NCBI GenBank assembly: GCA_964582415.1
Contig: CAZOSF010000053.1
Span: 1-16,641, forward strand
Reading direction: 5' to 3'
Length of the DNA stretch: 16,641 bases
Source: CAZOSF01 sp964582415
GTDB taxonomy: Bacteria; Bacteroidota; Bacteroidia; Flavobacteriales; Flavobacteriaceae
Numbering within the stretch: the first letter of the stretch is position 1; every line of letters begins with the position of its first letter. Under the pieces are notes generated by a model that ran no database searches, was not told the origin of the DNA, and saw only the letters and a list, made by a program, of their open reading frames with translations. This document shows positions 7,623-13,681 of the stretch, piece by piece. The translations under genes and the position numbers were made by a program.

Positions 7623-7627
7623 AAGGA
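7623..7627 (+). promoter_or_regulatory. Shine-Dalgarno site (AAGGA) fixing the leucine dehydrogenase start
   Basis: AAGGA lies seven bases before the ATG at 7635. Clear Shine-Dalgarno sites are uncommon in this phylum. Together with the promoter it supports 7635 over the upstream in-frame TTG at 7608. Confidence 0.6.
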
Positions 7628-7634
7628 TTCACAA

Positions 7635-8732
7635 ATGATTACAGATGTTATTAGTTCGACGGAACTAAAAAAAATGGCCCCAGTCTTCGGGCAATTATCG
7701 TTCGATAACCACGAACAAATCGTTTTCTGCCACGACAAAGATACAGGATTGCGTGCAATAATTGGTATCCACAATACCGTTTTGGGTCCTGCCTTGGGAG
7801 GTACCCGTATGTGGAAGTATGCTACCGAATGGGATGCTCTCAATGATGTATTGCGTTTGTCTCGTGGGATGACCTTCAAATCGGCTATTACGGGTCTAAA
7901 TCTTGGAGGAGGAAAAGCGGTGATTTTAGGAGACGCTAAAACTGAAAAAACTCCAGAACTCATGTTGCGTTTTGGAAAATTCGTGCATTCCCTAGGTGGA
8001 AAGTACATTACTGCAGAGGATGTGGGAATGGAAACCAGCGATATGGATCTCGTTCGTACCGTAACTCCATATGTAACGGGTATTTCCGAAGAAAAAGGAG
8101 GCGCTGGTAATCCTTCACCAATTACTGCCTATGGTGTTTTCATGGGTATGAAAGCCGCTGCCAAGTACGCCTACGGAAGTGATATATTAGAAGATAAGAA
8201 AGTATTTGTTCAAGGAATTGGAAATGTTGGGGAAGCCTTGGTGGAACACCTAACCAATGAAGGTGCGAACGTGGTAATTTCAGACATCAGCAGACCTCGT
8301 TTGGAAGCAATTCGCGATAAGTACAATGCTACCATCTACGAAGGGGAGAACCTTTACGCGGAGGATATGGATATCTATGCACCCTGTGCTTTAGGAGCTA
8401 CTGTGAATGATGAAACCATTCGCGTGCTGAATGCGAAAATCATTGCGGGTGCTGCCAACAATCAGTTGGCCGACGAACAACGCCACGGAAGTCTGTTGCG
8501 GGAGAAAGGAATCATCTATGCCCCTGATTTCTTGATCAATGCTGGTGGAATCATCAACGTATACGCCGAACTGGAAAATTACGGTAAGCAGGAAATCTAT
8601 CGCAAAACAGAAAATATTTACAATACCACGTTGGAGATTTTAAGCAAGGCAGATGCTCAGAACATCACCTCGCATCAAGCTGCTCTTGAAATTGCCAAAG
8701 CTAGAATAGATGCGCGAAAAAAAGAGGCATAA
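7635..8732 (+). CDS. Leucine dehydrogenase (Glu/Leu/Phe/Val dehydrogenase family)
   Basis: Oxidative deamination of L-leucine, and probably valine and isoleucine, to the 2-oxo acid with NAD+. It is the entry step of branched-chain amino-acid catabolism and reversible for synthesis; the symbol used elsewhere is ldh or bcd. The 365 residues match the family length. The substrate domain carries LGPALGGTRMW (50-60), K82 in GMTFKSAITGLNL and the catalytic K94 in GGGKAVI. The Rossmann domain carries V-Q-G194-I-G196-N-V-G199. PDFLINAGGIINVY (297-310) is typical. I chose the ATG at 7635 because it follows AAGGA and because the earlier TTG at 7608 overlaps the -7 box. It is a cytoplasmic enzyme, expected to be oligomeric. 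It has its own promoter and is divergent from the ABC exporter. nusB follows after 77 bases with its own promoter box, so co-transcription is uncertain. Confidence 0.93.
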   Translation: MITDVISSTELKKMAPVFGQLSFDNHEQIVFCHDKDTGLRAIIGIHNTVLGPALGGTRMWKYATEWDALNDVLRLSRGMTFKSAITGLNLGGGKAVILGDAKTEKTPELMLRFGKFVHSLGGKYITAEDVGMETSDMDLVRTVTPYVTGISEEKGGAGNPSPITAYGVFMGMKAAAKYAYGSDILEDKKVFVQGIGNVGEALVEHLTNEGANVVISDISRPRLEAIRDKYNATIYEGENLYAEDMDIYAPCALGATVNDETIRVLNAKIIAGAANNQLADEQRHGSLLREKGIIYAPDFLINAGGIINVYAELENYGKQEIYRKTENIYNTTLEILSKADAQNITSHQAALEIAKARIDARKKEA

Positions 8733-8747
8733 TTTCTAGGATGTAAC

Positions 8748-8755
8748 TATATTTG
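8748..8755 (+). promoter_or_regulatory. -7 promoter box ahead of nusB
   Basis: An exact TAnnTTTG (TATATTTG) begins 15 bases after the leucine dehydrogenase stop. No TTTG or TTG stands at the expected 17-23 base distance upstream, so it is a half-consensus site. Transcription would begin about 8760, inside the left arm of the inverted repeat at 8756. Confidence 0.5.
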
Positions 8756-8783
8756 CAACGCACAAGTATTCGCTTGTGCGTTG
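8756..8783 (+). promoter_or_regulatory. Perfect 11-bp inverted repeat between leucine dehydrogenase and nusB
   Basis: CAACGCACAAG (8756-8766) and CTTGTGCGTTG (8773-8783) are exact reverse complements around the 6-base loop TATTCG. The left arm abuts the -7 box. Three readings are possible: a terminator for leucine dehydrogenase (only TTGTTTCTC follows, a weak U-tract), an RNA hairpin at the 5' end of the nusB message, or a DNA operator over the transcription start. The sequence alone does not choose between them. Confidence 0.7.
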
Positions 8784-8797
8784 TTGTTTCTCAAAAA

Positions 8798-8810
8798 GTT
8801 CTTTGTCACA
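8798..8810 (+). promoter_or_regulatory. boxA-like sequence at the nusB start codon
   Basis: GTTCTTTGTCACA, whose last A is the A of the nusB ATG, resembles the rRNA antitermination boxA (E. coli core GCTCTTTAACA) and the GTTCTTTGACA-type sequence I recall from Bacteroidota rRNA leaders. NusB, in a complex with NusE (S10), binds boxA RNA, so a copy in its own leader would suit autoregulation. The match is short and in a T/A-rich stretch, so chance resemblance is quite possible. Confidence 0.3.
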
Positions 8811-9754
8811 TGTTAACAAGACGACATATTCGGGTTAAGGTACTGCAATCACTGTACGCCTTTTATCAATCCGAATCACAAGACCTCGACAAGCAAGAAA
8901 AATTCTTGCTTTTCAGTATCCAACAAATGCAGGAACTGAATGCATTGATGTTGCACCTATTGGTCGCATTGAGAAACCATGCCGACAAATTCCAAGAAAA
9001 ATCTAAAAAGAAATTCTTAGCTACGGATACTGAACGTAATCCGAGCAGGAATTTTGTGGATAACAAAGCCATCGAGCTTATCGAGAGAGATGAGGAACTT
9101 TCCCAGTTTTTAAAGAACAAGAAGCTCACTCAATGGGAGGATGATGATGAATATGTGACGCTACTTTTTAATGAACTGCGCACGGCAGAATGGTATCAGG
9201 ACTATCTGGGAATCGAGGCTCCTTCCTTTAAAGAAGACCGGGATGTTATCGTGCAGATTTATAAGGAGGTGATCGCTCCCAATGAAAAACTATACGATTA
9301 TCTGGAGGATAAACGACTTACCTGGATCGATGATTTCCCATTGGTAAACACGTCTGTGGTTCGAAGCCTGGGCAAACTATCCCCAAAAAAGACCAAGGGA
9401 TTGTTTTCCAAAGAAGTTTTCAAGGATGAGGATGATAGACAATTTAGCTTGGACTTACTTCGGAAGGTACTATTGAATGACGACAAACTCTCGGCCGAGA
9501 TTGATGGTAAGACACCCAACTGGGATCGGGAGCGTATCGCAGAATTGGACATGATTATCCTAAAGATGGGGATAGCGGAGTTTTTATTCTTTCCATCCAT
9601 CCCTATTCGCGTTACAATTAACGAGTATTTGGAAGTTGCCAAAGAATACTCAACCCCCAAAAGTAGCATCTTTATCAATGGTATTTTGGATAATGTTGTG
9701 AAGGAGTACACAGAGGAGGGGAAATTGAATAAAATAGGGCGCGGACTTACATAA
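8810..9754 (+). CDS. nusB: Transcription antitermination factor NusB, long Bacteroidota form
   Basis: NusB binds boxA RNA with ribosomal protein S10 and lets RNA polymerase read through the rRNA operons. Typical NusB is about 140 residues; this one is 314, as is usual in Bacteroidota. Residues 1-20 (MLTRRHIRVKVLQSLYAFYQ) match the first helix with its RNA-contacting arginines. Residues about 238-300 match the C-terminal half: RIAELDMIILKMGIAEFLF, then IPIRVTINEYLEVAKEYSTPKSSIFINGILD. Between them are about 200 residues rich in charged helices, with no domain I recognise. I chose the ATG at 8810 because it begins the conserved RRHIRVKVLQ. The open frame extends back to a TTG at 8753, but that codon overlaps the -7 box. 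No Shine-Dalgarno site is present. It heads a nusB-DUF1573-yajC group. Confidence 0.92.
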   Translation: MLTRRHIRVKVLQSLYAFYQSESQDLDKQEKFLLFSIQQMQELNALMLHLLVALRNHADKFQEKSKKKFLATDTERNPSRNFVDNKAIELIERDEELSQFLKNKKLTQWEDDDEYVTLLFNELRTAEWYQDYLGIEAPSFKEDRDVIVQIYKEVIAPNEKLYDYLEDKRLTWIDDFPLVNTSVVRSLGKLSPKKTKGLFSKEVFKDEDDRQFSLDLLRKVLLNDDKLSAEIDGKTPNWDRERIAELDMIILKMGIAEFLFFPSIPIRVTINEYLEVAKEYSTPKSSIFINGILDNVVKEYTEEGKLNKIGRGLT

Positions 9755-9769
9755 AAACAAAAAAAATCC

Positions 9770-9777
9770 TACATTAG
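9770..9777 (+). promoter_or_regulatory. Possible -7 box ahead of the DUF1573 gene
   Basis: TACATTAG differs from TAnnTTTG at one position and lies 40 bases before the DUF1573 start, 15 bases after the nusB stop. No -33 element is visible in the A-rich stretch upstream. Weak, motif-only support. Confidence 0.3.
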
Positions 9778-9817
9778 CGGCGCTTTAGTCGAATTATCTA
9801 ACTTAAAAATATCTACT

Positions 9818-10297
9818 ATGAAAAAATCGATTTTTATTGTAGCAGCCTTGATGGCTTTTGTATTTACATCATGCAAAGACAATGCTGCCGATAAAGTGAG
9901 TGAAGAGAATGTGGCAGCTGCTGCTGAACGTGATGCCGTAGCAGGAAAATATCCTGTAATGCAGTTTGAAACTACAACGCACGATTTTGGAACTATCGAA
10001 CAAGGTACCCCAGTGGAAACCAAGTTCAAATTTACCAACACTGGTGAATCTGACTTGGTGATCGTTGATGCGAAAAGTAGCTGTGGTTGTACTGTACCAG
10101 AATATCCAAAAGAGCCAATCGCTCCAGGTGAGAGTGGGGAACTATTGGTAAAATTCAACGGTAGTGGTAAAAATCAGGTGAGCAAAACAGTAACCATTAC
10201 TGCAAATACCGAAAAAGGAAAAGAGATGTTGAGCATCAAAGCTTTTGTTAACCCAAAAGAGGGTGCAGCTCAAGGATCTCCAATCAAAACCCAATAA
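9818..10297 (+). CDS. DUF1573 domain lipoprotein
   Basis: A 159-residue lipoprotein with a type II signal sequence ending in FTSC, lipidated cysteine C19. After a short alanine-rich linker, residues about 46-145 form one Ig-like DUF1573 domain: FETTTHDFGTIEQGTPVETKFKFTNTGE, then SSCGCTVPEYPKEPIAPGESGELLVKF. The cysteine pair C89-G-C91 is conserved in the family and may form a disulfide or bind a metal. The domain resembles the ASPM/SPD-2/Hydin group; its function is unknown, though Bacteroidota have many copies. It acts in the periplasm, anchored in a membrane. It sits 63 bases after nusB and 15 bases before yajC, an order I recall as common in flavobacteria, so it is probably co-transcribed with yajC. 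Confidence 0.88.
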   Translation: MKKSIFIVAALMAFVFTSCKDNAADKVSEENVAAAAERDAVAGKYPVMQFETTTHDFGTIEQGTPVETKFKFTNTGESDLVIVDAKSSCGCTVPEYPKEPIAPGESGELLVKFNGSGKNQVSKTVTITANTEKGKEMLSIKAFVNPKEGAAQGSPIKTQ

Positions 10298-10312
10298 TTG
10301 AAAACCGTTTAA

Positions 10313-10597
10313 ATGGAATCACTACAGAGTTTTTTTCCTCTTATTTTAATGATACTGGTGGTGTATCTTTTTATGATACGCCCTCAGATGAAGCGATCCA
10401 AGCAGGAAAAGCAATTTTCGGCTGGCCTTAAAAAAGGGGATCGAGTGGTTACCAAAAGTGGCTTACATGGGAAACTTCTCGAACTGAACGACGATGGTAC
10501 CTGTATCATCGAATCAGGGGCAGGGAAGATGAAGTTTGAAAGATCGGCAATCTCTATGGAGTTGTCGAACAAACTCAATAAAGCCAAATCTGAATAA
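10313..10597 (+). CDS. yajC: Preprotein translocase subunit YajC
   Basis: Accessory subunit of the Sec translocon, associated with SecDF. The 94 residues have one N-terminal membrane segment (about 5-22) running into the signature FMIRPQMKRSKQE (20-32). A small soluble domain then carries KKGDRVVTKSGLHGKL (40-55) and TCIIESGAGKMKFERSAI (63-80). Length and architecture are normal. The gene starts 15 bases after the DUF1573 stop and is followed by a strong bidirectional terminator. Confidence 0.95.
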   Translation: MESLQSFFPLILMILVVYLFMIRPQMKRSKQEKQFSAGLKKGDRVVTKSGLHGKLLELNDDGTCIIESGAGKMKFERSAISMELSNKLNKAKSE

Positions 10598-10616
10598 TAC
10601 ACTTTAGACCTTAAAT

Positions 10617-10645
10617 AAAAAAGCCTCGGATTTCCGAGGCTTTTT
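10617..10645. terminator. Bidirectional terminator between yajC and pepT
   Basis: GCCTCGG (10623-10629) and CCGAGGC (10634-10640) form a perfect 7-bp stem around ATTT. It is flanked by six A on the left (10617-10622) and five T on the right (10641-10645). The hairpin therefore has a T-tract on both strands and can end the nusB-DUF1573-yajC transcript and the convergent pepT transcript. Confidence 0.93.
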
Positions 10646-10665
10646 ATTTTTGATTTATTTTTCCT

Positions 10666-11901
10666 TTAATTCTTGGCGACCAACTGGGCGATATTTACAA
10701 TAACTTCGATGGCCTTTTCCATGTTCTCCACAGGAACATATTCATACCTTCCATGGAAATTGTGCCCTCCAGCAAAGATATTCGGACACGGTAATCCCAT
10801 AAAACTAAGCTGAGAGCCATCCGTACCTCCTCGAATGGGTTTTATGATAGGAGTGATTCCTGCCTGTTTCATGGCCTCTTCCGCATAATCCACAATGTGC
10901 ATTACAGGTTCGATCTTTTCACGCATATTGAAATACTGATCCTTTATTTCCACAGAAATCCGATCCATGCCCAATTCCGCATTCAACTCATTTGCTAATT
11001 TCTGCATCATCTCCTTTCGCGCTTCAAAATGATCGCGATCATGATCACGAATGATATAGTATAACTTTGTGCTATCAACTTCCCCTTCCATATGATGCAA
11101 ATGGAAGAAACCTTGCCTTCCTTCAGTATGTTCAGGTACTTCCATTTTCGGCAAGGAGTTGATAAAATCGGTTGCGATATGCATACTATTGACCATCTTT
11201 CCTTTGGCGTAACCAGGATGCACAATTTTTCCCTTAATGGTTACTTCGGCCCCAGCAGCATTGAAGTTTTCATATTCCAATTCGCCAATTTGACTTCCAT
11301 CCATGGTGTACGCCCATTCAGCTCCAAATTTTTCAACGTCAAATTTATGGGCGCCGCGACCGATTTCCTCATCTGGGGTAAAACCAACACGAATCGGTCC
11401 GTGCTTGATTTCCGGATGTTTTATTAGGTATTCCATGGCAGAAACAATTTCCGCAATACCGGCTTTATCATCGGCACCTAAAAGAGTCGTCCCATCCGTA
11501 GTTATCAACGTTTGTCCTTTGTACAACAATAAATCGTCAAATTCACTTGGAGACAAAACAATGCCTTGTTCCGCATTCAATACGATATCCTTACCATCAT
11601 AATTCTCTATTATTTGGGGCTTTACATTAGCACCTGTAAAATCGGGTGAGGTATCGAAATGGGCAATAAAACCTATGGTGGGTACTTGTTTGTCAATATT
11701 GCTGGGGAGGGTAGCCATGATATAGGCATTTTCATCGATGCTAACATCCTGCATACCGATGGCTTTTAGCTCTTCCACAAGAGCTTTTGCTAAATCCCAT
11801 TGTTTTGCCGTACTGGGGGTAGTTTCCGATTTAGGATCACTTTCCGTATCGACAGTCACATAACTCGTAAATCGTTTTATCAAATCTTCTCTTGGAATCA
11901 T
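10666..11901 (-). CDS. pepT: Peptidase T (tripeptide aminopeptidase, M20B)
   Basis: A cytoplasmic zinc aminopeptidase that removes the N-terminal residue from tripeptides. The 411 residues match the family (about 409). By comparison with Salmonella PepT the active site is complete: H81 and D83 in IAHFDTSPDF, D144 in LLGADDKAGIAEI, the catalytic E178 and ligand E179 in TPDEEIGRGAH, D201 in YTMDGSQIGELEYENF, and H383 in GGHNFHGRYE. RGGTDGSQLSFMGLPCPN (358-374) is the conserved C-terminal block. Residues about 205-325 are the dimerisation (lid) domain. The start is the first ATG. A weak -7-like box is upstream, and the gene is divergent from pyrD with 87 bases between the starts. It shares a bidirectional terminator with yajC. 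Confidence 0.95.
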   Translation of the reverse strand: MIPREDLIKRFTSYVTVDTESDPKSETTPSTAKQWDLAKALVEELKAIGMQDVSIDENAYIMATLPSNIDKQVPTIGFIAHFDTSPDFTGANVKPQIIENYDGKDIVLNAEQGIVLSPSEFDDLLLYKGQTLITTDGTTLLGADDKAGIAEIVSAMEYLIKHPEIKHGPIRVGFTPDEEIGRGAHKFDVEKFGAEWAYTMDGSQIGELEYENFNAAGAEVTIKGKIVHPGYAKGKMVNSMHIATDFINSLPKMEVPEHTEGRQGFFHLHHMEGEVDSTKLYYIIRDHDRDHFEARKEMMQKLANELNAELGMDRISVEIKDQYFNMREKIEPVMHIVDYAEEAMKQAGITPIIKPIRGGTDGSQLSFMGLPCPNIFAGGHNFHGRYEYVPVENMEKAIEVIVNIAQLVAKN

Positions 11902-11921
11902 AATAGGAGGGTTTTACACTA

Positions 11922-11929
11922 CAAAATAA
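11922..11929 (-). promoter_or_regulatory. Weak -7-like box for pepT
   Basis: On the minus strand TTATTTTG matches TAnnTTTG at all but one of the fixed positions and lies about 20 bases before the pepT start. No TTTG is found at the expected distance upstream. It is suggested by position in the divergent pepT-pyrD gap, not by strong sequence. Confidence 0.25.
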
Positions 11930-11940
11930 CGGAATAAGCC

Positions 11941-11972
11941 TTTAAAAAATAAGTCTTTTAATAGTATTTTTG
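11941..11972 (+). promoter_or_regulatory. Bacteroidota-type promoter of the pyrD gene block
   Basis: An exact -7 box TATTTTTG (11965-11972) preceded after 20 bases by TTTA (11941-11944), one base off the -33 TTTG. The expected start near 11977 leaves a leader of about 12 bases before the pyrD ATG at 11989. It is the only strong plus-strand promoter I see before the terminator at 16588. Confidence 0.6.
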
Positions 11973-11988
11973 TGACAATCTTAGGCTC

Positions 11989-13002
11989 ATGTATAAATTT
12001 CTCATCCGACCGTTCCTTTTCAAATTCGATCCAGAAAAAATACACTATTTCAGCTTTGCCGCAATTAAGTTGCTGCATCAACTTGGATTTGGGCCCCTAG
12101 TGCGCTCTTGTTATAGTGTGAAAGACAAATCCCTTGAGCGGAACGTTTTTGGATTGACTTTTCCGAACCCTGTTGGATTGGCTGCAGGTTTTGATAAAGA
12201 CGCAAAACTATATAAGGAACTGAGTAATTTCGGATTTGGATTTATTGAGATTGGAACCCTTACCCCCAAGCCACAACCAGGGAATCCCAAAAAGCGTTTA
12301 TTTCGACTAAAGTCGGATCAAGCCATTATCAATAGGATGGGATTCAACAATGAAGGCGTGGCGGCAGCCGTAGAACGGTTAAAAAATAACAAAGGGGTGC
12401 TTATCGGTGGGAATATCGGGAAGAATAAAGTGACGCCCAACGAAGAAGCGGTATCGGACTATGTTTTTTGCTTCGAAGCACTTTACGATTACGTGGACTA
12501 TTTTGTGGTAAACGTTAGTTCTCCAAATACTCCTAATCTACGTGCGCTTCAGGATAAAGAACCGCTAACGCAATTACTGCTTACCCTCAAAAAGGCCAAT
12601 TCCCTAAAGCCGAAGGAAAAGCCAATTCTGCTTAAAATTGCTCCTGATCTTAGCGATGCCCAATTGTTGGATATTATCGCCATTGTGTCTGAAACAAAGA
12701 TCGATGGGGTTATCGCTACCAATACAACGATTTCCCGTGACGGTCTTACTTCTGAAAACCAATCGGAAATGGGTGGACTTAGCGGTAAACCTTTAACCCA
12801 ACGTGCTACCGAAGTCATACGGTTTTTACATGATAAAAGTGGGGGCGCCTTTCCAATCATTGGGGTTGGAGGGATTCATTCTGAAGCCGATGCTTTGGAA
12901 AAATTGGAGGCCGGAGCTAGCTTGGTACAACTTTACACCGGTTTTATTTACGAAGGACCAGGTCTTGTGAAAAGAATCAATAACGCTTTATTAAAACGAT
13001 AG
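11989..13002 (+). CDS. pyrD: Dihydroorotate dehydrogenase, quinone-dependent (class 2)
   Basis: It oxidises dihydroorotate to orotate with transfer of electrons to membrane quinone, the fourth step of pyrimidine synthesis. The 337 residues match class 2. The N-terminal 1-40 (YKFLIRPFLFKFDPEKIHYFSF) is the amphipathic membrane-associating helix pair specific to class 2. The FMN barrel carries NPVGLAAGFDKDA (60-72), GTLTPKPQPGNPKKRLFRL (89-107) and NRMGFNN (115-121). NVSSPNTPNLR has the catalytic base S178 flanked by N175 and N180. Further on are K216 in LLKIAPD, N245-T246 in TNTT, and GVGGI (292-296) for the FMN phosphate. Peripheral on the inner membrane. It has a good promoter just upstream. 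The lysE-like gene begins four bases after its stop, so the two are probably translated from one message. Confidence 0.96.
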   Translation: MYKFLIRPFLFKFDPEKIHYFSFAAIKLLHQLGFGPLVRSCYSVKDKSLERNVFGLTFPNPVGLAAGFDKDAKLYKELSNFGFGFIEIGTLTPKPQPGNPKKRLFRLKSDQAIINRMGFNNEGVAAAVERLKNNKGVLIGGNIGKNKVTPNEEAVSDYVFCFEALYDYVDYFVVNVSSPNTPNLRALQDKEPLTQLLLTLKKANSLKPKEKPILLKIAPDLSDAQLLDIIAIVSETKIDGVIATNTTISRDGLTSENQSEMGGLSGKPLTQRATEVIRFLHDKSGGAFPIIGVGGIHSEADALEKLEAGASLVQLYTGFIYEGPGLVKRINNALLKR

Positions 13003-13006
13003 CCCT

Positions 13007-13621
13007 ATGTGGGAAAGCCTTGTTTCCTTTTCGGTTTTCTCCTTCCTTTTAGCCCTTTCCCCGGGACCCGACAATATATACGTCATTACCCAATCCCTTT
13101 CGAATGGATTTAAAAGTGGCCTGGCCGTTAGTTTGGGCCTGATCTCTGGATGTATTGTTCATACTACCCTTTTAGCTTTTGGGGTTTCTGCGCTCATTGC
13201 TGCTTCCGATGGACTGCTATGGGCTATAAAAATCTTTGGAGCGATTTATCTCACCTTTTTGGCCTGGAAGGTTTTTAATGCTCACAGCAAGGTATTCTTG
13301 AACCCAGTGGATGGGAAACGACGTTTTGGTGAGTTATATAAAACGGGTATCATCATGAATTTGGTGAACCCAAAGGTGCTTATCTTTTTCTTGGCATTTT
13401 TTCCTTCTTTTTTATGGAATACTGAATCGAATACCATCCTTCAATTCTATATTCTCGGTCTGGTTTTTATGGCAATTGCCCTCACCACTTTTTCCTTCAT
13501 GGCGTTCCTTGCCGGAAGCATTTCCCGTTTTTTGAAAACCTACCCCAATACGGGGCCTGTTCTCAAGTGGTTACAGATAATTGTTTTTTTGGGAATCGCA
13601 CTTTACATCCTTATTGGGTAG
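13007..13621 (+). CDS. LysE/RhtB family amino-acid exporter
   Basis: A 204-residue inner-membrane protein with about six hydrophobic segments (roughly 5-25, 38-62, 68-90, 113-135, 144-170, 186-204). Family motifs are LALSPGPDNIYV (15-26), SLGLISGCIVHTTLLAFGV (42-60) and the IIMNLVNPKVLIFFLAFFPSF block (115-135). Members export lysine, threonine, homoserine lactone, leucine and related amino acids; the substrate here cannot be read from sequence. Length is normal. The gene starts four bases after pyrD, which points to co-transcription and perhaps translational coupling, but I know of no functional link. Sixty bases separate it from the next gene, with no terminator. Confidence 0.93.
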   Translation: MWESLVSFSVFSFLLALSPGPDNIYVITQSLSNGFKSGLAVSLGLISGCIVHTTLLAFGVSALIAASDGLLWAIKIFGAIYLTFLAWKVFNAHSKVFLNPVDGKRRFGELYKTGIIMNLVNPKVLIFFLAFFPSFLWNTESNTILQFYILGLVFMAIALTTFSFMAFLAGSISRFLKTYPNTGPVLKWLQIIVFLGIALYILIG

Positions 13622-13669
13622 ATAACTATTTTTCGTCCCTTTTGATTCTACTGCAACCTAGGGAATTCA

Positions 13670-13677
13670 TATCTTTA
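13670..13677 (+). promoter_or_regulatory. Possible -7 box directly before the HMG-CoA-lyase-like gene
   Basis: TATCTTTA differs from TAnnTTTG only in the last base and ends four bases before the ATG at 13682, which would make the message leaderless or nearly so. A TTTG at 13641-13644 is 25 bases away, longer than usual. Weak; read-through from pyrD-lysE is equally likely. Confidence 0.25.
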
Positions 13678-13681
13678 TCGT

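Noticed and set aside
7595..8008. Open frame of 137 codons on the minus strand opposite the leucine dehydrogenase start
   Set aside because: It overlaps the conserved catalytic region of leucine dehydrogenase, and its product resembles no family I know.
9298..9711. Open frame of 137 codons on the minus strand opposite nusB
   Set aside because: Its serine- and leucine-rich product is what a reversed charged-helix coding sequence gives; the NusB C-terminal half on the plus strand is conserved.
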